From the NCBI GenBank assembly GCA_920105625.2, contig OV050032.1, forward strand, positions 16,040,356-16,104,355: a stretch of DNA of 64,000 bases, in the 5' to 3' direction. This document shows positions 1 to 12,949 of the stretch, piece by piece. This DNA is from Clusia tigrina. Lineage: Eukaryota; Arthropoda; Insecta; Diptera; Clusiidae. Made by a program: the position numbers and the translations under genes. A model generated the notes under the pieces. That model had not been told where the DNA came from and searched no databases. It saw only the letters and a program-made list of their open reading frames with translations. Each line of letters opens with the position of its first letter. The stretch's first letter is position 1.

Positions 1-3000
1 CGAAGCTTTGCATTTTTAAAATTCAATTTTAATTTTCAATGTGCTGCCGCCACATGCACCGTCAGACCGGTAAAAGAGCACATCAAATAAAATAAAATAA
101 TATAAAAGGTATCCACATTTGTATGAGTGTGCGTGTGTACGTGTGCCACCGATTTAGATTGAATGTTTTTGTATATGACTGGCGAATATTTGCCAATGGT
201 AAACTGCAGATTAAAATATGTATGAGCCGCCCTTTTAAGTGGGTAGGCGAGACGATATTAATGCTCATGCCCATTAGTTTCCTTGGCTATTGAGTTCAGT
301 ATCGGGCCATTTACTGAGCATAATCTGCAATAAGCCGAAATCACAAGCATCACAGCAAAACCAATTAATAAGCGTAGTAAGCTGATTTCGAAATGCTCAA
401 TTGCCCGGCTCACTGTAAGAGCACGAGACTTAAGCATCTTATTTGTTCAGCGCTATTTTGACCCCGAATAAGGCTCTCCCAAGCAGGGAAAGTCCCAGTG
501 ATGTGGCGCATCCCTTACTGGACTATTTATGCTTTTATATATATTTTATATACCGGCCGTGTATGCATTCAGAGAAATCAGAGTATGAGAATATCCCTTC
601 ATAATATCGCGATATATTTGCACCTTCTTGAATAGTCAAGCTCATATGGCCACTCGTATTTGAAACTATAATGATCTCACACTGCCCACCAACTCTTGCA
701 AAATGATGAAACAGCTAAAAATTTCTTTTTATTGGGTTTAAGTCGTAAGACCAGCGAACTTGTCATAGAAGGGCGAACACCAAATGAAAATACGGCCTGC
801 CTAGAGAAAGTCACAACGTAAAAAGACCCTGGATGTAAATAATGTAATAATAAGTGGAGATGTTCTGTTGCTGATGCTTACCCCCTTGCGAAGCGCATTT
901 AGTATAAACTGCAACTGAATCTTTAATATTGCTCGGCACATAGTTATGAACACAAGTCCTATTCTCATATAATATGAGAAGAAATTGATAAGCTTATTTC
1001 TGCTCTACTCAAAGTTAAAGACAAGCACTCAGAAAAAACTGGCAAACTACCCACTCTTTAAGCTGAATGCAGTCAACTTCAGCACACTCCTCAAATTTCG
1101 TTGAAATACTTTAATGATCAATGAGTCTCCGATCTGGTGCTACGAGTTCAATAAACGTCGTGGCAGCTACAGATTTCTTATTGAACTAAGGACTACTGAC
1201 CATATAGGAAGTTGCAGTAAGTTGCCACGACTATTTTCTATAGCTGGGGTAACCTCAGTGGCTTCCAGGGGTCGTGTACAGAAAATTTATAAATCGGACT
1301 TGATATTATAGAATCAAGTAAGATATTTATAGCAGAGCACAAATCGATCCCGTTATACTTATAGTGGCAATCCTCATTGCCTCTACATCACCCCTGAATT
1401 TGGGGAGCACTCTTCGAAGGGTATTGTTGTTGCAGGCTTGGACGTTCCGTACTTGTTAAAGCAACACAGGACTTATTACTCTGTATCCTCACCGATAACT
1501 CAACCTAATATCATGGATGTTCATCCTATTCTGGCATGATTTTCGAAGTCACTTTCACTTATACCCCAGTTCTTTAATTATTGGAGAAATCATCAAAAAC
1601 TTTATTCAGTCCTGCTTCATCAGTCTATGAGAGTAGCCTGCTTCACCATTTCTGAAAGCTGCCGGTATGTACTTTTCCACACATGATTTCATCCAGCCTC
1701 CTCCTTATAAATGAGTATCTATCTAGGCAAGTTTTCGTAAAAATAAACCATTGTGATAAAATATTCTTCTGTGAATTTTTAATTGGCTGTCGACTGCTGG
1801 TGCCACTGTCTATGACACAACTTGAAATATATCAAATTTCATTTTAATGCAACTGAAAGCTCATTGCTCACTGCCGGAATAATCTGCTGGCCTTAATTAC
1901 ACATCAAATTGGTTTATTTATTTCTGGGCATGTGTGCAAGTGTGTACTCGTATGTGTGCGTATGTGTGTGCATAATATTTTGCTTATTTTAAATATGCAA
2001 TATTTAATTAAATTTCAATTTAGTAAAAATAAGCAAATCCCTGGCAAAATGTGAGATGCCAAGTGCGTGTTTATGTGACAGCCTTGCAGCTGCGTTTCTG
2101 GCGAAATATTTGTCCATAAAATATATGAAATATAACAATATTTTGTGCTTCACTGCTTCACTTCTTCACAACTGTATTCACTCAGTCATGCATTCATTCA
2201 AGCAGCAATTGTGAAATGTTAGTCAGTCATGACGATAAGCAAACACCACACCACTGCCACACCGCTGCTCGGCTTAGTGTACATAACGCAATTGATGCCG
2301 TTTGCCATTGTTCGAAAGGTAAGACGGATTGTCATACTTGTGCTCTAGCATTTCAAATGTGGCTTTAATGTACAGAAACACATCCACACCAGCAGACAAA
2401 CACATCCACGCAGAAGGATATTGTCAGTAGTAACTTGTAAGTGGCTATCAATAATTTAAATGTTGTTTTTCTTTTCGTTTCAATTCAAGCTGATATTTTA
2501 ATGCATTCGTTCGTTTTGTGTACGCTCGGGTTCGAAATAATCAATTAAAATCACGCATACGCCGTATTGTGCTGTGCATGGTTCCGGCTTGGCGCATTGC
2601 TGCCACACTCCAAACTCCTTTCAACTTGAATGTTAAACATGGAAAAGCTCTCATACTGCGTCTTGCAATTTTCCGCAGCTCAACAAGTGAACCTGTCGCT
2701 TTCAATTAGGGGGCGCAGCAGCATGTCTCACCGTGCCAATTGCGTCGTGCTGCCTCTCCAGCTATGCAAACAAACGAACAAACACCGACACAGAATCATT
2801 CCTTTATTTGCCGCTTTCACATTCTTTTATGACAATTTCTCGCATTTTTTCTCTTAGCATTTCTTTTATTTACTTAGGGCCCGAAAAAGCATGATAGAGG
2901 GCGCTACCAGTATATCAGGCACACTAAAGGTGGAACATTTTTTTCATTAGAAACAGTGAAAAAAAATCTTGCCAAAAGTGCGAAAGAAATGAAAAGCGAA

Positions 3001-5338
3001 AGTTACAGCGACAACAAAAAACAAAAACCAAAAAAAAGCCAAGAAAATTTAATGAAAGTCAAACAAAAGTTAGTGCCGAGGCCAAGCGCCACGGCTCGGT
3101 CACATATTATTGCCCACAGGAGCTGCACGGCCGGGTGGCTGTGGTAAATGGGCAGCAGCTCCAATGTGAGGGCTCCATTTGTCTCTCTCTTTGCCGATGT
3201 AGCCCCTAACAAGCAATGCCTTGCTTTTCCCTGCTTTGCCTTGCTTTATTACGGCTTAATGTCCAGGGAAATTATTTATTTTGAGGCTAGGTACGCTGGC
3301 CAAGGGCAAAAAAATGTATTTAAAAGTAAAAATTATTTTCTCTTTTAAGAATTCATTATTTCGCAGTAAAAGTAAATAATTTTTTTTCATTTCGTTTTAA
3401 TTTTTACGTTGATTTCTTTTTCTTTCGAGCAAATTTTCAGTTTTCCAATTCGTATGTGCGTATGGGCGGGGTCTCTAACTTGCTCCTGCTTATTATTTCA
3501 GTAATTTCTAATCAACTTTTTAATAATTTATTTTATTATATATTTGCTTTTCAATGAATACACACATTTTATTTTCCAACTGTGCTACTGAGCCAGCGAA
3601 GCGTTAATGTCTGGCAGCAGCAATGCCCGAGGCCAACATTTGCTTATTTGCCGCTGCACTAACGCGGCACTCGCCGGCTTTTCCTTCAATTCTTCAGTCA
3701 CGATGTCTGAAATGAAAGCCTTGAGAGCTGTTTAGATCACCTTTAAATGAATACATTACAGCATTTTCATCAAGTTGTAGTAGTTGACAAATAGTGAATA
3801 TAGCCCTCCATTTCCAGGGGTGTCAAGTCAACGAAGTTATACCTGACATTGTCTCTGGTGGCAGATTCTTGTTTTAAGTGCAGAGATTAGATTGGGCTTA
3901 GATTTTTGCAACCTCTGATAAACTACACGCTAGTCATCGCATTGTTACTGGTATTTTGACTTGCAGACTAGAAAGTCAACGAGTCAACTTCAAATAAATT
4001 GAAAGCACCTTCTCTCTCTTTTACTATGAAGAAGTCTTTTTTAAACTTTGGATTAAAAGAATTACAATATTCTGCCCTATCCTCTTATTATTCTAATAGG
4101 CTGCAGTGTACTTCGACCAACTGCATTTATCGTATTTAGAGCATTCCGCATAAGGCTCCTTAAAGTTTCAAAGCTGAAAATTGCTTCACTGCTGTCATCT
4201 ACAGCAGTCGAAATAATGCTCCCACATTCAATTTAATTTATATTTATTAAAGTTGGCGACCTTTGCAAAGCCTTTGAATAAACGGATGACGATAATATTC
4301 TTTCCTATGAAGAAAAACCACTTCCATCTGTATTTATATTGAAGGAAAATGTGAGGTAGCCTGAGAACATTCCTTGGTGTTTATTTGCCGTCACGGTGTG
4401 ACCTAGTTAGCCATCCAAACCCATTGATATGAGTGGTTTGAACTTGTGAACGGTTCTTTTCATTGGGTATGTCTTAAACCAAATATGAGTAATTACCTTA
4501 TTTTCTTATGACCCTAAAAGTAAGCACTAAGAAGGAGCAATTCCCTATCGTTAGTCCACATATCGTGGTTAAATCATTTTAATTTATGAGCCATAGGCAC
4601 TGCCCTCATTTTATGGATTCGGCCACTGAGCGGAGGAAGCACGTAGAAACATGCCTATATAAAACACTTGAGAGACTTTAGATAGGCACACACATACCTA
4701 CACAGTTGCCATAGTAAAGTAAGTGAACAGTGCACACATTTATGGGCGCTCAGTTGCTCACCCACATAGACTCTCTAAAGTTCTGCTCCAACTTCAATTG
4801 TACAACGGTGCCCCCTAAGTAGTAAACTGCACGACTACCCTGGGCGCTATTACCGCAGCTTCCCTGCACTATGCTCAACAGTTCAAAGGTAATCGCGCAT
4901 AAAATGTGCTGACAATTTTTATTAAGCCAACGAATTTTGGTATTTTCTGCAATTACTTATAATTAATGAGCACAAACACGCATATTGTTACATAAACACA
5001 AGCAAAGATATATGTGTACATATATTGTATATATATACGGGTGAAAAATACATTTATGTGCACTTCCCTACACTGGGCAGAACGCTTGCTCTGTGTGCTG
5101 GCCCACATGGCGTATGATCAATATTTAAATTCAATTAAATTAGAACGCTTGCACCATGCCCTATACACGTCAAATTATAAATTTATGCAAGTTCGAGTGG
5201 CAAAAATGTAATTTTCCAAAAATTGATGGCACAAATTTGGTGAAATTTCCATTGGCAAACCAGGCCAGCCCCACCGTAAGCGCTCGGCAACTAATTAAGC
5301 GTTTTGCCAGCGATTTAATTTTTTGGCAGCTCGTTTAA
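1..5338. other. Gene-poor AT-rich DNA, no gene recognised
   Basis: I see no open frame here with recognisable domains, no splice-linked exons and no RNA gene. The short open frames present are of the size expected by chance in AT-rich DNA and show no biased composition. Short GT/CA-rich runs occur around 120-145 and 1930-1975. The stretch could be intergenic or part of a long intron; the sequence does not decide this. Confidence 0.5.
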
Positions 5339-5339
5339 A

Positions 5340-6300
5340 ATGCTTCACAATAGCAGCAGCAGTAGCAGTAGCAGCAACAACGAAAGAATGTGCTGCCGCA
5401 TTAAAACGGAAATTTAATTATTCCATTAGATTAAACACTTAAATTGTCTGAAGCAAGGCTGAGCTAGAATTGGAGTTGGAGCTGTATATGGGGATGGTGC
5501 TGTAGCGAGAGCCAAAGCGTAACGAACCCACAAAAGAATAAAAAATAATCATAAATAAGAAAGGAAAAGCATAACAACAGCGTCGCACTTAAGGCGCACG
5601 CAAAAACAGTACGCGCCTACGCTACTGACAAACGCTCACCTCCCACCATCCGCCGCCCACCGTCAGCCGCCGCCATGCCACCGCACGATTGGAGCACACC
5701 TTTGACGTTGCTTTGTGTTATCCACTTTTACTTCTAACCATGGTTGTACTCATATACTTCGCCTTTGGTTTGCTTTGTTTGCTCCTGCACGCTACACCGA
5801 CACCAACAATAGCAGAAACAGCAGCAGCAGCAGCAACAACACCAGCAACAGCAACAGCAACAGCAGCAGCAGCATTTGAAGGAAGAAAAGTAGCTGCAGA
5901 AGACCTGCAGAGTGAAATTAATTTTGACATTGTGAATCTTGCTTTGCCATTTTGATTGTTTTCACAAAAAGGGCGCCCGTCGCCACTGCCGCTGGCAATC
6001 TGCAGCGTTACTTTTCTACCTGTCTGCGCACTGTCCTTTATTATTCCTATGCTAACTGTAAATCGCTGTTGCTGTTGTTGCTATTGTTGTTCTTGTCGCT
6101 GAACTCAGTTGTTAAACTTTTGCTTTCCTTTTTCCCCCCACCCTGCCTCTTATTGTAGTTATTTACTTTGATGATGAGTGACATTGACATTGTGCCTGCT
6201 CAAGGAGGGAATCGTAGGCAAATGAATAAAAATAGCAGCAACATCGGCAACGGCAACAGCAACAGCAACAACAACCGCAAAAACAACACTAGCAGTAACA
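5340..6300. repeat. Opa-type CAG/CAA low-complexity patch
   Basis: Several short CAG/CAA/GCA runs cluster here: about 5353-5384, 5818-5875 and 6228-6300. Runs of this type are common in fly untranslated regions and in Gln/Ala/Asn-rich protein segments. Reading frames across them give Ala/Thr-rich or Asn/Ser-rich stretches with no domain, so I do not call a protein. The patch may mark an untranslated exon or regulatory DNA of a neighbouring gene. Confidence 0.5.
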
Positions 6301-8680
6301 GTGGCACCGGAAAAGTTCATGAAAATATTGAATACGCTTACTACCAATTCGGTTTCAGTCACGGCATGTAACAATCTTTCGTTTCCCTTGGGAAGTTTTT
6401 GGTGTTTTGTTTTCTGGTGTTTTGCTTCTCTTTTATTTTGGCTTAGTCCGCCCACTGAAGGCAAGTATTTGAGTCGCAAGGCTTTGCATGTGCTGCCATG
6501 TAAAGCTAATGAAACTATCCATGGACATTTCCGATGCGGTTATTTGATTTATTTTCATGAAAGTTTGATACATTGGCAGCTGTGGAGACGAACCTATCTG
6601 AGGAATTAGCAACGCATTTGTCAGACACTAAGTGGGAAACAGTGGACAATTTAAACATACTTCTTTCAAGAGAAGAGTGCCTAGTTCCCAACTAACATTA
6701 GCGTAATTCTAAACTGTAGCCGCCTAAAATACTCAGACAGCGGCCAATGAACTGATGTTTGCACTGATGCACTCGTAGCTTCATTTCGTCAATCAGTTCC
6801 GAAATGAGAAATCCGACAATAAACCATTGGGGTGCATTGCTTGAGGATAGTACCACGGTCTCTTAATAAAAGCTGCATTACTAGAACTTGAACCACCTCC
6901 TCAGTGCTAGGGCAGAGCATCCTGTTAAGTTAGAAAACTCGACCTGCAGTTTAAACAACTCGTAATTTTAGAGAAAGAAAATGTCAGAAGCGTTGTCGAC
7001 TCACATGTAATTCATGACTCATTATCATTGATAAGGGGAAGAGACACCAACCGTTGCGCCTCGTGATTCTTGAAGGCTTCACAAAATAACCATTGCACCC
7101 ATTATTGAAGCCAAATATTGGAATTTATTTTATATTTTTTCTCAGAATTTTGTTTCGTTCAATTAGTTTAAGAATTTAAAGAGATGTTCTTCTCAAACAG
7201 AAAGAGTACAGCGCAGTTTAATGGCAAATAAGCCATCCATGCTTCTAATTAGTCATAAACATTGTGTAGGGAACCTGACATAAAGCGACACTTTTAATAC
7301 TCTTTCATCTCGTGGCAGAAGAATGAAAGCGTGGGAGATATTAAGCTCCATAACAGAACTGCGCTATGTAGAATGTAACCACAACACGATGATGACTATG
7401 GCCCTGATGACAGATTATTTATTAATATTGCCAAGACCTTTCCATGTATAGACGCGTCCGTACATACACAGCAACGTTTCGAATACTCCCATCTTGCCAT
7501 TTTCCTATTTCTCCTGTTGCATTTTTTATCGATTTTTATTTTAATTATTTCACCAAAACTCGTACACCTGATTAAATAGTCACAAGTTGCAACATGCTAA
7601 GGGTCATGTTTGTCGGTCTGAGCTCTTTCCCGGCAGTGCTATAAATCTTTCTGCACTGGCTACACGAGTCTGGCGTACCGAAGTGTCCTCATGCTGCTGA
7701 AATACTGAAATACTCTCCTCGAACTTTGCACTTTGCATCTTCTTCGCGTACCAGCATTGTGTTATGTACTTGGTTACCAATTGGCTCATGAATGTTAGTA
7801 GTACATGCTGGCAGCTCTGGTCCAGCCACAATTTACGTAAATGCTTCTTACTATGGGATAAAAGCAGCTTACAGAAAGAACACTCCCTATCCGTCCAACC
7901 GAATGAATGGTTCTTAGTTTGCCTTCAATGGGGGCTCTTCAATGCACCGCTGCCACCGACACAATCCAACAGCTCAGCCCAGCTCCACGCTGTGTAAATA
8001 ATCGAAATGCTGCAAATGGAAACAATTAGAACCGCATCCCCGGTACAAGGTACAACTAGCTGAGCGAACCGAACATGCTCGTACGTACCCAATCGATATC
8101 GATTACCAATGAAGACGGCAGCTACGAAGCCACCGAGCGTAATTGCTATGTGAGTGCGCAGCCAGGAAAGTTTCAAAATACATGCTCAAATTTACTTTTC
8201 AGGGGTGATGAAAATTGTTGGAAAATGTTGTAATTTGTTGGAATTTGTTGGAAGTGGTTTCCGTCCTTGCCACACACACACGTCTAAGAAGTACGAACGC
8301 TCCCTCACAATGGCACTTGCTATTGCCATTCGTCACTGGGTGAGAAGATCTGACGTTCGAGCTGAAATTTAATTTGCAGCACAGTAGAATAAAATAGGAG
8401 TACATGAACTGCACGGATACGCTTTGGCGCAATGCAAGTGGATACAAGTGTCTGCGCGCACATTTATTTATGTGATGCTGGATGGAAGCCAAGCGTGTGT
8501 ATGTATGTGTGTGGGCCTGTGGGTGGCGGTGTGAGTGTGTCGGTTTCTTCATTAAGGTTTGCGCAAAGTAATGCACAGAATTGATTGCTTTAATTGACAC
8601 TAATTGAAAATTACAGCGTACATAGTGATTATTGTCTTTGTGTTAGTGTAAAATGTAATGACATACCGTTTTCCCATATA

Positions 8681-8712
<32 letters not shown>

Positions 8713-11340
8713 GCCACACACATATATATACATATATATATACACTCGAACGCCCCAGCAGCAGATTGCGGGTTGCACATAGGCAACCGGTGCGTTTGCG
8801 TAACTCGGTTCCAAGCAAATTGTTTAATAAGGAAGCATAAATCTGAGCGCTTGATTGTTGCCATGGCACTTAAAGGCTTCCGCAGCGCCTGCGATTTAAT
8901 ACCTCAAAGACACCTACGCACATACACAGTTACGTATGTGTATGTGGATGCAAGTACCCGTACATAATTTCTAATTAGGTACTCGTGGCTAAAGGTGAAG
9001 GACAATGCGGTGAGCTAGCAAGGATTATGAGCTCGTATGCGTGCAGCGGCAAATGCGCATCAGAATTTCAAAAATTAATACACACGCGATTCGTATCCAC
9101 ATATGGCTGCTCTCTTATCTGCATGTGTGTGGGGCCGTTAAGTGCAAACGCCTGCACGCATAACTCCACTTTGCTGCCGCATGAGCTGTCATGTTCAATT
9201 TATTGACCACAACTGGGCTGACTGCACACCAACTGGTCGAAAGTGTCCTTTTTGCCTCCGAGGCGTTCGTGCTAATGTTTCTCAATAGTTTATTTATTGA
9301 TTTAGTAATTCGTTTTTTTCAGTTTCGTATTCATTGCTGTTGTTTTTGTTATTGTTGTCGATTTTGATGTTGCTGTGGTTGTTTAATAAATTGTATTGGT
9401 ACGGGAAAATGCTAAGCGAATATGCACCAAACCACAAACACTGCAGTAGAGGGTGGGCAGCTGCGAACCAGGGCGAGCGTACGTGCGTTTGCCAAACGTT
9501 TGCTCTCTGCCACAACTGCCACAAATACATCACGTTCGCAAAAGTGCGCCACCCGCAGCGCATTGATTCCATTTTACGCGCTGCCACGATCTCTAGAATT
9601 AAAAAAATTCAATCGAAACTAAACAAATAACAGGCGCATTAACTGCACACGGCGGTTTGCATTTATAATGTGTACGCATTAATTCGCAAATTGGCTGCCT
9701 TGTCGATTGCAAAGGAATTTGCAGGATTTGCACGCACTTTGTATATTGATACGTGAGTATTAAGTTAATTAAAATAGATTTACGTGAAATTAAATTGAAT
9801 TAATTTAAAATGGAATTAATTGAAGGACGTAGTTGCAAGTGGGCTTAGGCCAGTGTAGAACTTTCGCATGCTCTGGCAGCGCGGGGTACTGTGGAACTTG
9901 CGTAGTCGTGCACCCCAGGTGCATTATCTGTGAGACCTCCCGCAGCACCCTATCCCAGGACTAGACCAACCTAGCACGCCTAGAGCCAAGCATAGTGTAC
10001 TACTCTGCTATACAAAGGAGGCCAATAGCGTACTAGCGCAATGTTGCTGCCGGTCCGGCATTCGAAACACACCACCAAGGAAATACATCAAAATAAGTAA
10101 TTGCATCTCACCATAGCAAAAGGGTTTGTATCAAAATACTTTACTTTTTCATGCCGATTATTCAATCAAAATTATTGTTATCTCGCATTCGTGGCGTCGA
10201 AATGATACGTGCAGAATTTCAAGAGCGAACTTCAGACTCTTTAAATTACAAACTTTTTGACTGATGAAAGAAGAATAGGAAATGGATGTGGCATTTGTGT
10301 ATGTGTGTGCATACAAATGTACGCGAGTTGCGTGCAGAAAACGTGTAAAATCGATCCTGCAACATCAATCGGTAAAGTAAGAGTCATACGCCTGGTAAAT
10401 GACAGCCAAGTACAAGGCACAACTTCTGATTGAAAGTAATCACTCAAGTTTTTTAGATTCACAGAACAAATAATATCGCAGAATATTCACACCCAATAGA
10501 TTAATTGCAGATATAATTCAACTTTAATCTGAAACTTTACTTGCAACAGGTAATTTTGAAAGTACAACCAAAATAATCAAGACTAAGCAACACATTTTTG
10601 TAGTTCAATATGAATATGGAGTTTTATTAAAACCATTTTCCCTATATGTGAAGGGCATTGGATCCCAGCCAAATGAGCTTGGCATGTCTCTCAACAGTGA
10701 AACAGGTTGATGGCTCCTCTTAAACTGAATGTAACAGTACCGAAAGATGACGACTATATATGATGAAACTCTTCCTAGTAGTGAGAGCAATCACATGAAG
10801 CAGGCTTACCGAGACCTACAGATAACTTTACACAATTTCTCAACCACCGGTACTGTCCAAAACGTTATAGAGTAGTCAACAGATTCATTGATATGTTGTT
10901 GTGAACTAGCGAGGTCACGTGCAGTGTGGTGACTTTATACTATAAACCACAGAACTTCCCGAAACTTCTCCGTTGGATTTAGCCAGATTGGTACTAAACT
11001 TATTACGGAAATACGCGCACCAGAGTATCCCGCGTATACTTTGAGTCCCCAGCCATATATGGTCAGTTACTTTTTCTATGGATAATTATCAATCACAACA
11101 CAGGTTTCACTCAATCTTTTGCCACATATTCTTTGTATCGCTAACCGAACACCAAAGTGGAGTTTTTTTTTAATTTTCAATCACAGCAAACACAAAAACA
11201 AACCTAAACAAAAAGTAGAAAAAACAACGACAACGGTTGAACTCTAAAAGTGAACCTATTGTGGCAACACGCCACTCGACATTGCCACAAGTGGACTTGT
11301 GCTTGACATTGCAACAAGCCACCACAAAAAGAGGCATCAC
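6301..11340. other. Non-coding DNA with CA/TA microsatellites
   Basis: No supported gene. A (CA)n run at about 8685-8712 followed by a short (TA)n run to about 8742 is the clearest local structure. Open frames reading through the CA run give His/Thr or Cys/Val repeats and are artefacts of the microsatellite. Confidence 0.5.
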
Positions 11341-11349
11341 GTGGGCTGA

Positions 11350-11555
11350 GTGCCAAATGGGCACAGTTTTAAGCCAATTTCAAACAGATTTCTAGCAATA
11401 CTGCCCGAAAACAACTACCAAAACAAAAACAACAAAGTTCCATTTCACTTGAGTGGCGACTTCAGTCAAAATTCAGTACACTTTGAAGTGGCACTCGTGC
11501 AGCGCAGCAGCAGCAGCAGCACTTCAACCATTGAAAGTGCGGTAAATTGCAGAAG
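11350..11555 (+). other. Candidate untranslated first exon
   Basis: The segment carries two TCAGT-like initiator matches (around 11463 and 11471), a short CAG run near 11507-11520 and ends at a consensus-like donor (AGAAG followed by gtgaga, the GT at 11556-11557). No protein family is recognisable. It lies about 230 bp upstream of the TATA box of the next gene, so it could be an upstream alternative first exon of that gene, an exon of another transcript, or chance. This is weak inference. Confidence 0.2.
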
Positions 11556-11784
11556 GTGAGACTTACTCACACCATCTCACAAGCACACAAGAACGCAAAT
11601 CCATACATAAATATAAATATTTAAAAGATGTGTGCCCATGGCTATTTTCGTTGGTGTTGTTGCAAAATATACAACAATGTGGTAGGTTTATTGGCATTCA
11701 GCTTATCGCACTCACAGACGCATGCACACATATACTCACTTGCTAAATCAGTCCCTGGGCCAAGCGTTCGGGGAATTGCGTGGC

Positions 11785-11790
11785 TATAAA
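11785..11790 (+). promoter_or_regulatory. TATA box of the GYR/YLP gene
   Basis: TATAAA lies in the context GGCTATAAAACC, about 108 bp upstream of the start codon. Transcription would be expected to start about 30 bp downstream, near 11815-11820, giving a short leader of roughly 75 nt before the ATG at 11893. TATA promoters close to the start codon are usual for abundantly expressed insect cuticle-type genes. Confidence 0.8.
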
Positions 11791-11892
11791 ACCAAAACCG
11801 AACGTAAGCAAACCATCAAACCACATTCGCAGCTTTCAACTGCTGCACGCATTCCGAACTGATCGAACACACTTGCAGGAGTTCACAGAACA

Positions 11893-12833
11893 ATGGTGCG
11901 TAACAATCCAAGCCTTTTAAGACAGGATTACACGATAAATATACAAGCCGAAATCTTGCCCATTAACAACAAAGCGGGTGTTATACACGGCAGGACGAAT
12001 CTTCTATTCTTTTTTCGTTCCCCTTTCCTTTCATTTTCCCTTTCATTTTCACATAGATTTTAAATCATTCTTTGCAGAAAATCTTCGTATTGGCCTGTCT
12101 GGTCGTAGCCTCCGCATCCGCTGCCATTCTACACACGCAGTTGGAGCGTCGGTATCGCGATGTTTCAGAGTTAGCAGCACCTGCCTACAATTACCTGCCG
12201 CCAAAGCTGAAGCAGACGCTGCCCATCGCAGAGGAATCCGCACCAGCCACCGGCACAGCACCGACAGACACGGTGCTGGGAAAGCACGGCTACGAGTATC
12301 GCACAGTGCGCCGTCTGAAATACCGCTACCGCACCAGCCGCGATGTCTCACATTTGCCGTCAAACTATCTTCCACCCAGCCACGAATACTTGCCGCCAAC
12401 TGAGCCCGCCAACAGTGACACTGAGGAAGTCATCGCCGCCGCAGGACATCCCTCAGCCAAAGTGGCTGACACATATTTGCCACCAGCGGCCGGAGCAGCA
12501 GCTACGCCACTGATACAATTTTTCAGCACTGAGCCACCAACAGTCGTTGAAACGGAAGCACCTCTCTCAATGGAGTTGCAACATATTGACGTGCCGGTAG
12601 CCGACGATAATATTGAATTCACACCGCAGGATACCGCCGTACTTGCTGCCGACGGCTATCATTACAATCAGCCGCTGGAGTTGCCCACTGAACTGGACAG
12701 CATTTCAGCCAACTTGTATCTGCCACCTGCCGACGAGGACTCCGAGGTGGTGGAAAATCCGCTGCTCAAAGCGAGCGCCTCGCTGGATGATGATGGATAT
12801 CGCTATAGGGCCATTAAGCGTTACAGATTTTAG
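11893..12833 (+). CDS. Secreted GYR/YLP-motif (cuticle-type) protein
   Basis: Two exons: the first contributes only the ATG (11893-11895), followed by an intron 11896-12077 (gtgcgt...tttgcag); the second is 12078-12833. The spliced protein is 252 residues and begins MKIFVLACLVVASASAA, a clear signal peptide. The mature part has five YLPP motifs (first at residues 40-43, further copies near 105-150 and in the last quarter) and three GYxY motifs, the last close to the C-terminus in a GYRYRAIKRYRF tail. These are the YLP and GYR motifs known from dipteran secreted proteins; their biochemical role is not established, and a cuticle or extracellular matrix role is inferred from the motifs, Pro/Tyr content, signal peptide and gene structure. 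The start-codon-only exon separated from the signal peptide is typical of insect cuticle genes. The gene looks intact, with a TATA box upstream and AATAAA downstream. Confidence 0.87.
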
Positions 12834-12931
12834 ATTCCTTTACTGACCCTGGACATGCTACATTGGGGAACGAACGCACGCACCCACCTTATCCAATAAT
12901 ATTGAGGTACGTTTGTGCCACAAAAATTTGC

Positions 12932-12937
12932 AATAAA
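12932..12937 (+). terminator. Poly(A) signal of the GYR/YLP gene
   Basis: A canonical AATAAA lies about 100 bp after the TAG stop codon, inside an A/T-rich stretch. The spacing fits a short 3' untranslated region. Confidence 0.75.
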
Positions 12938-12949
12938 AATAATTTTTAA

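Noticed and set aside
5689..5955. Ala/Thr-rich 88-codon frame
   Set aside because: It depends on the opa repeat for its openness, and I see no signal, domain or conserved flank.
12049..12399. Antisense open frame opposite the GYR/YLP gene
   Set aside because: Shadow of a GC-rich coding exon on the other strand; composition Arg/Ala/Trp-rich without a family.
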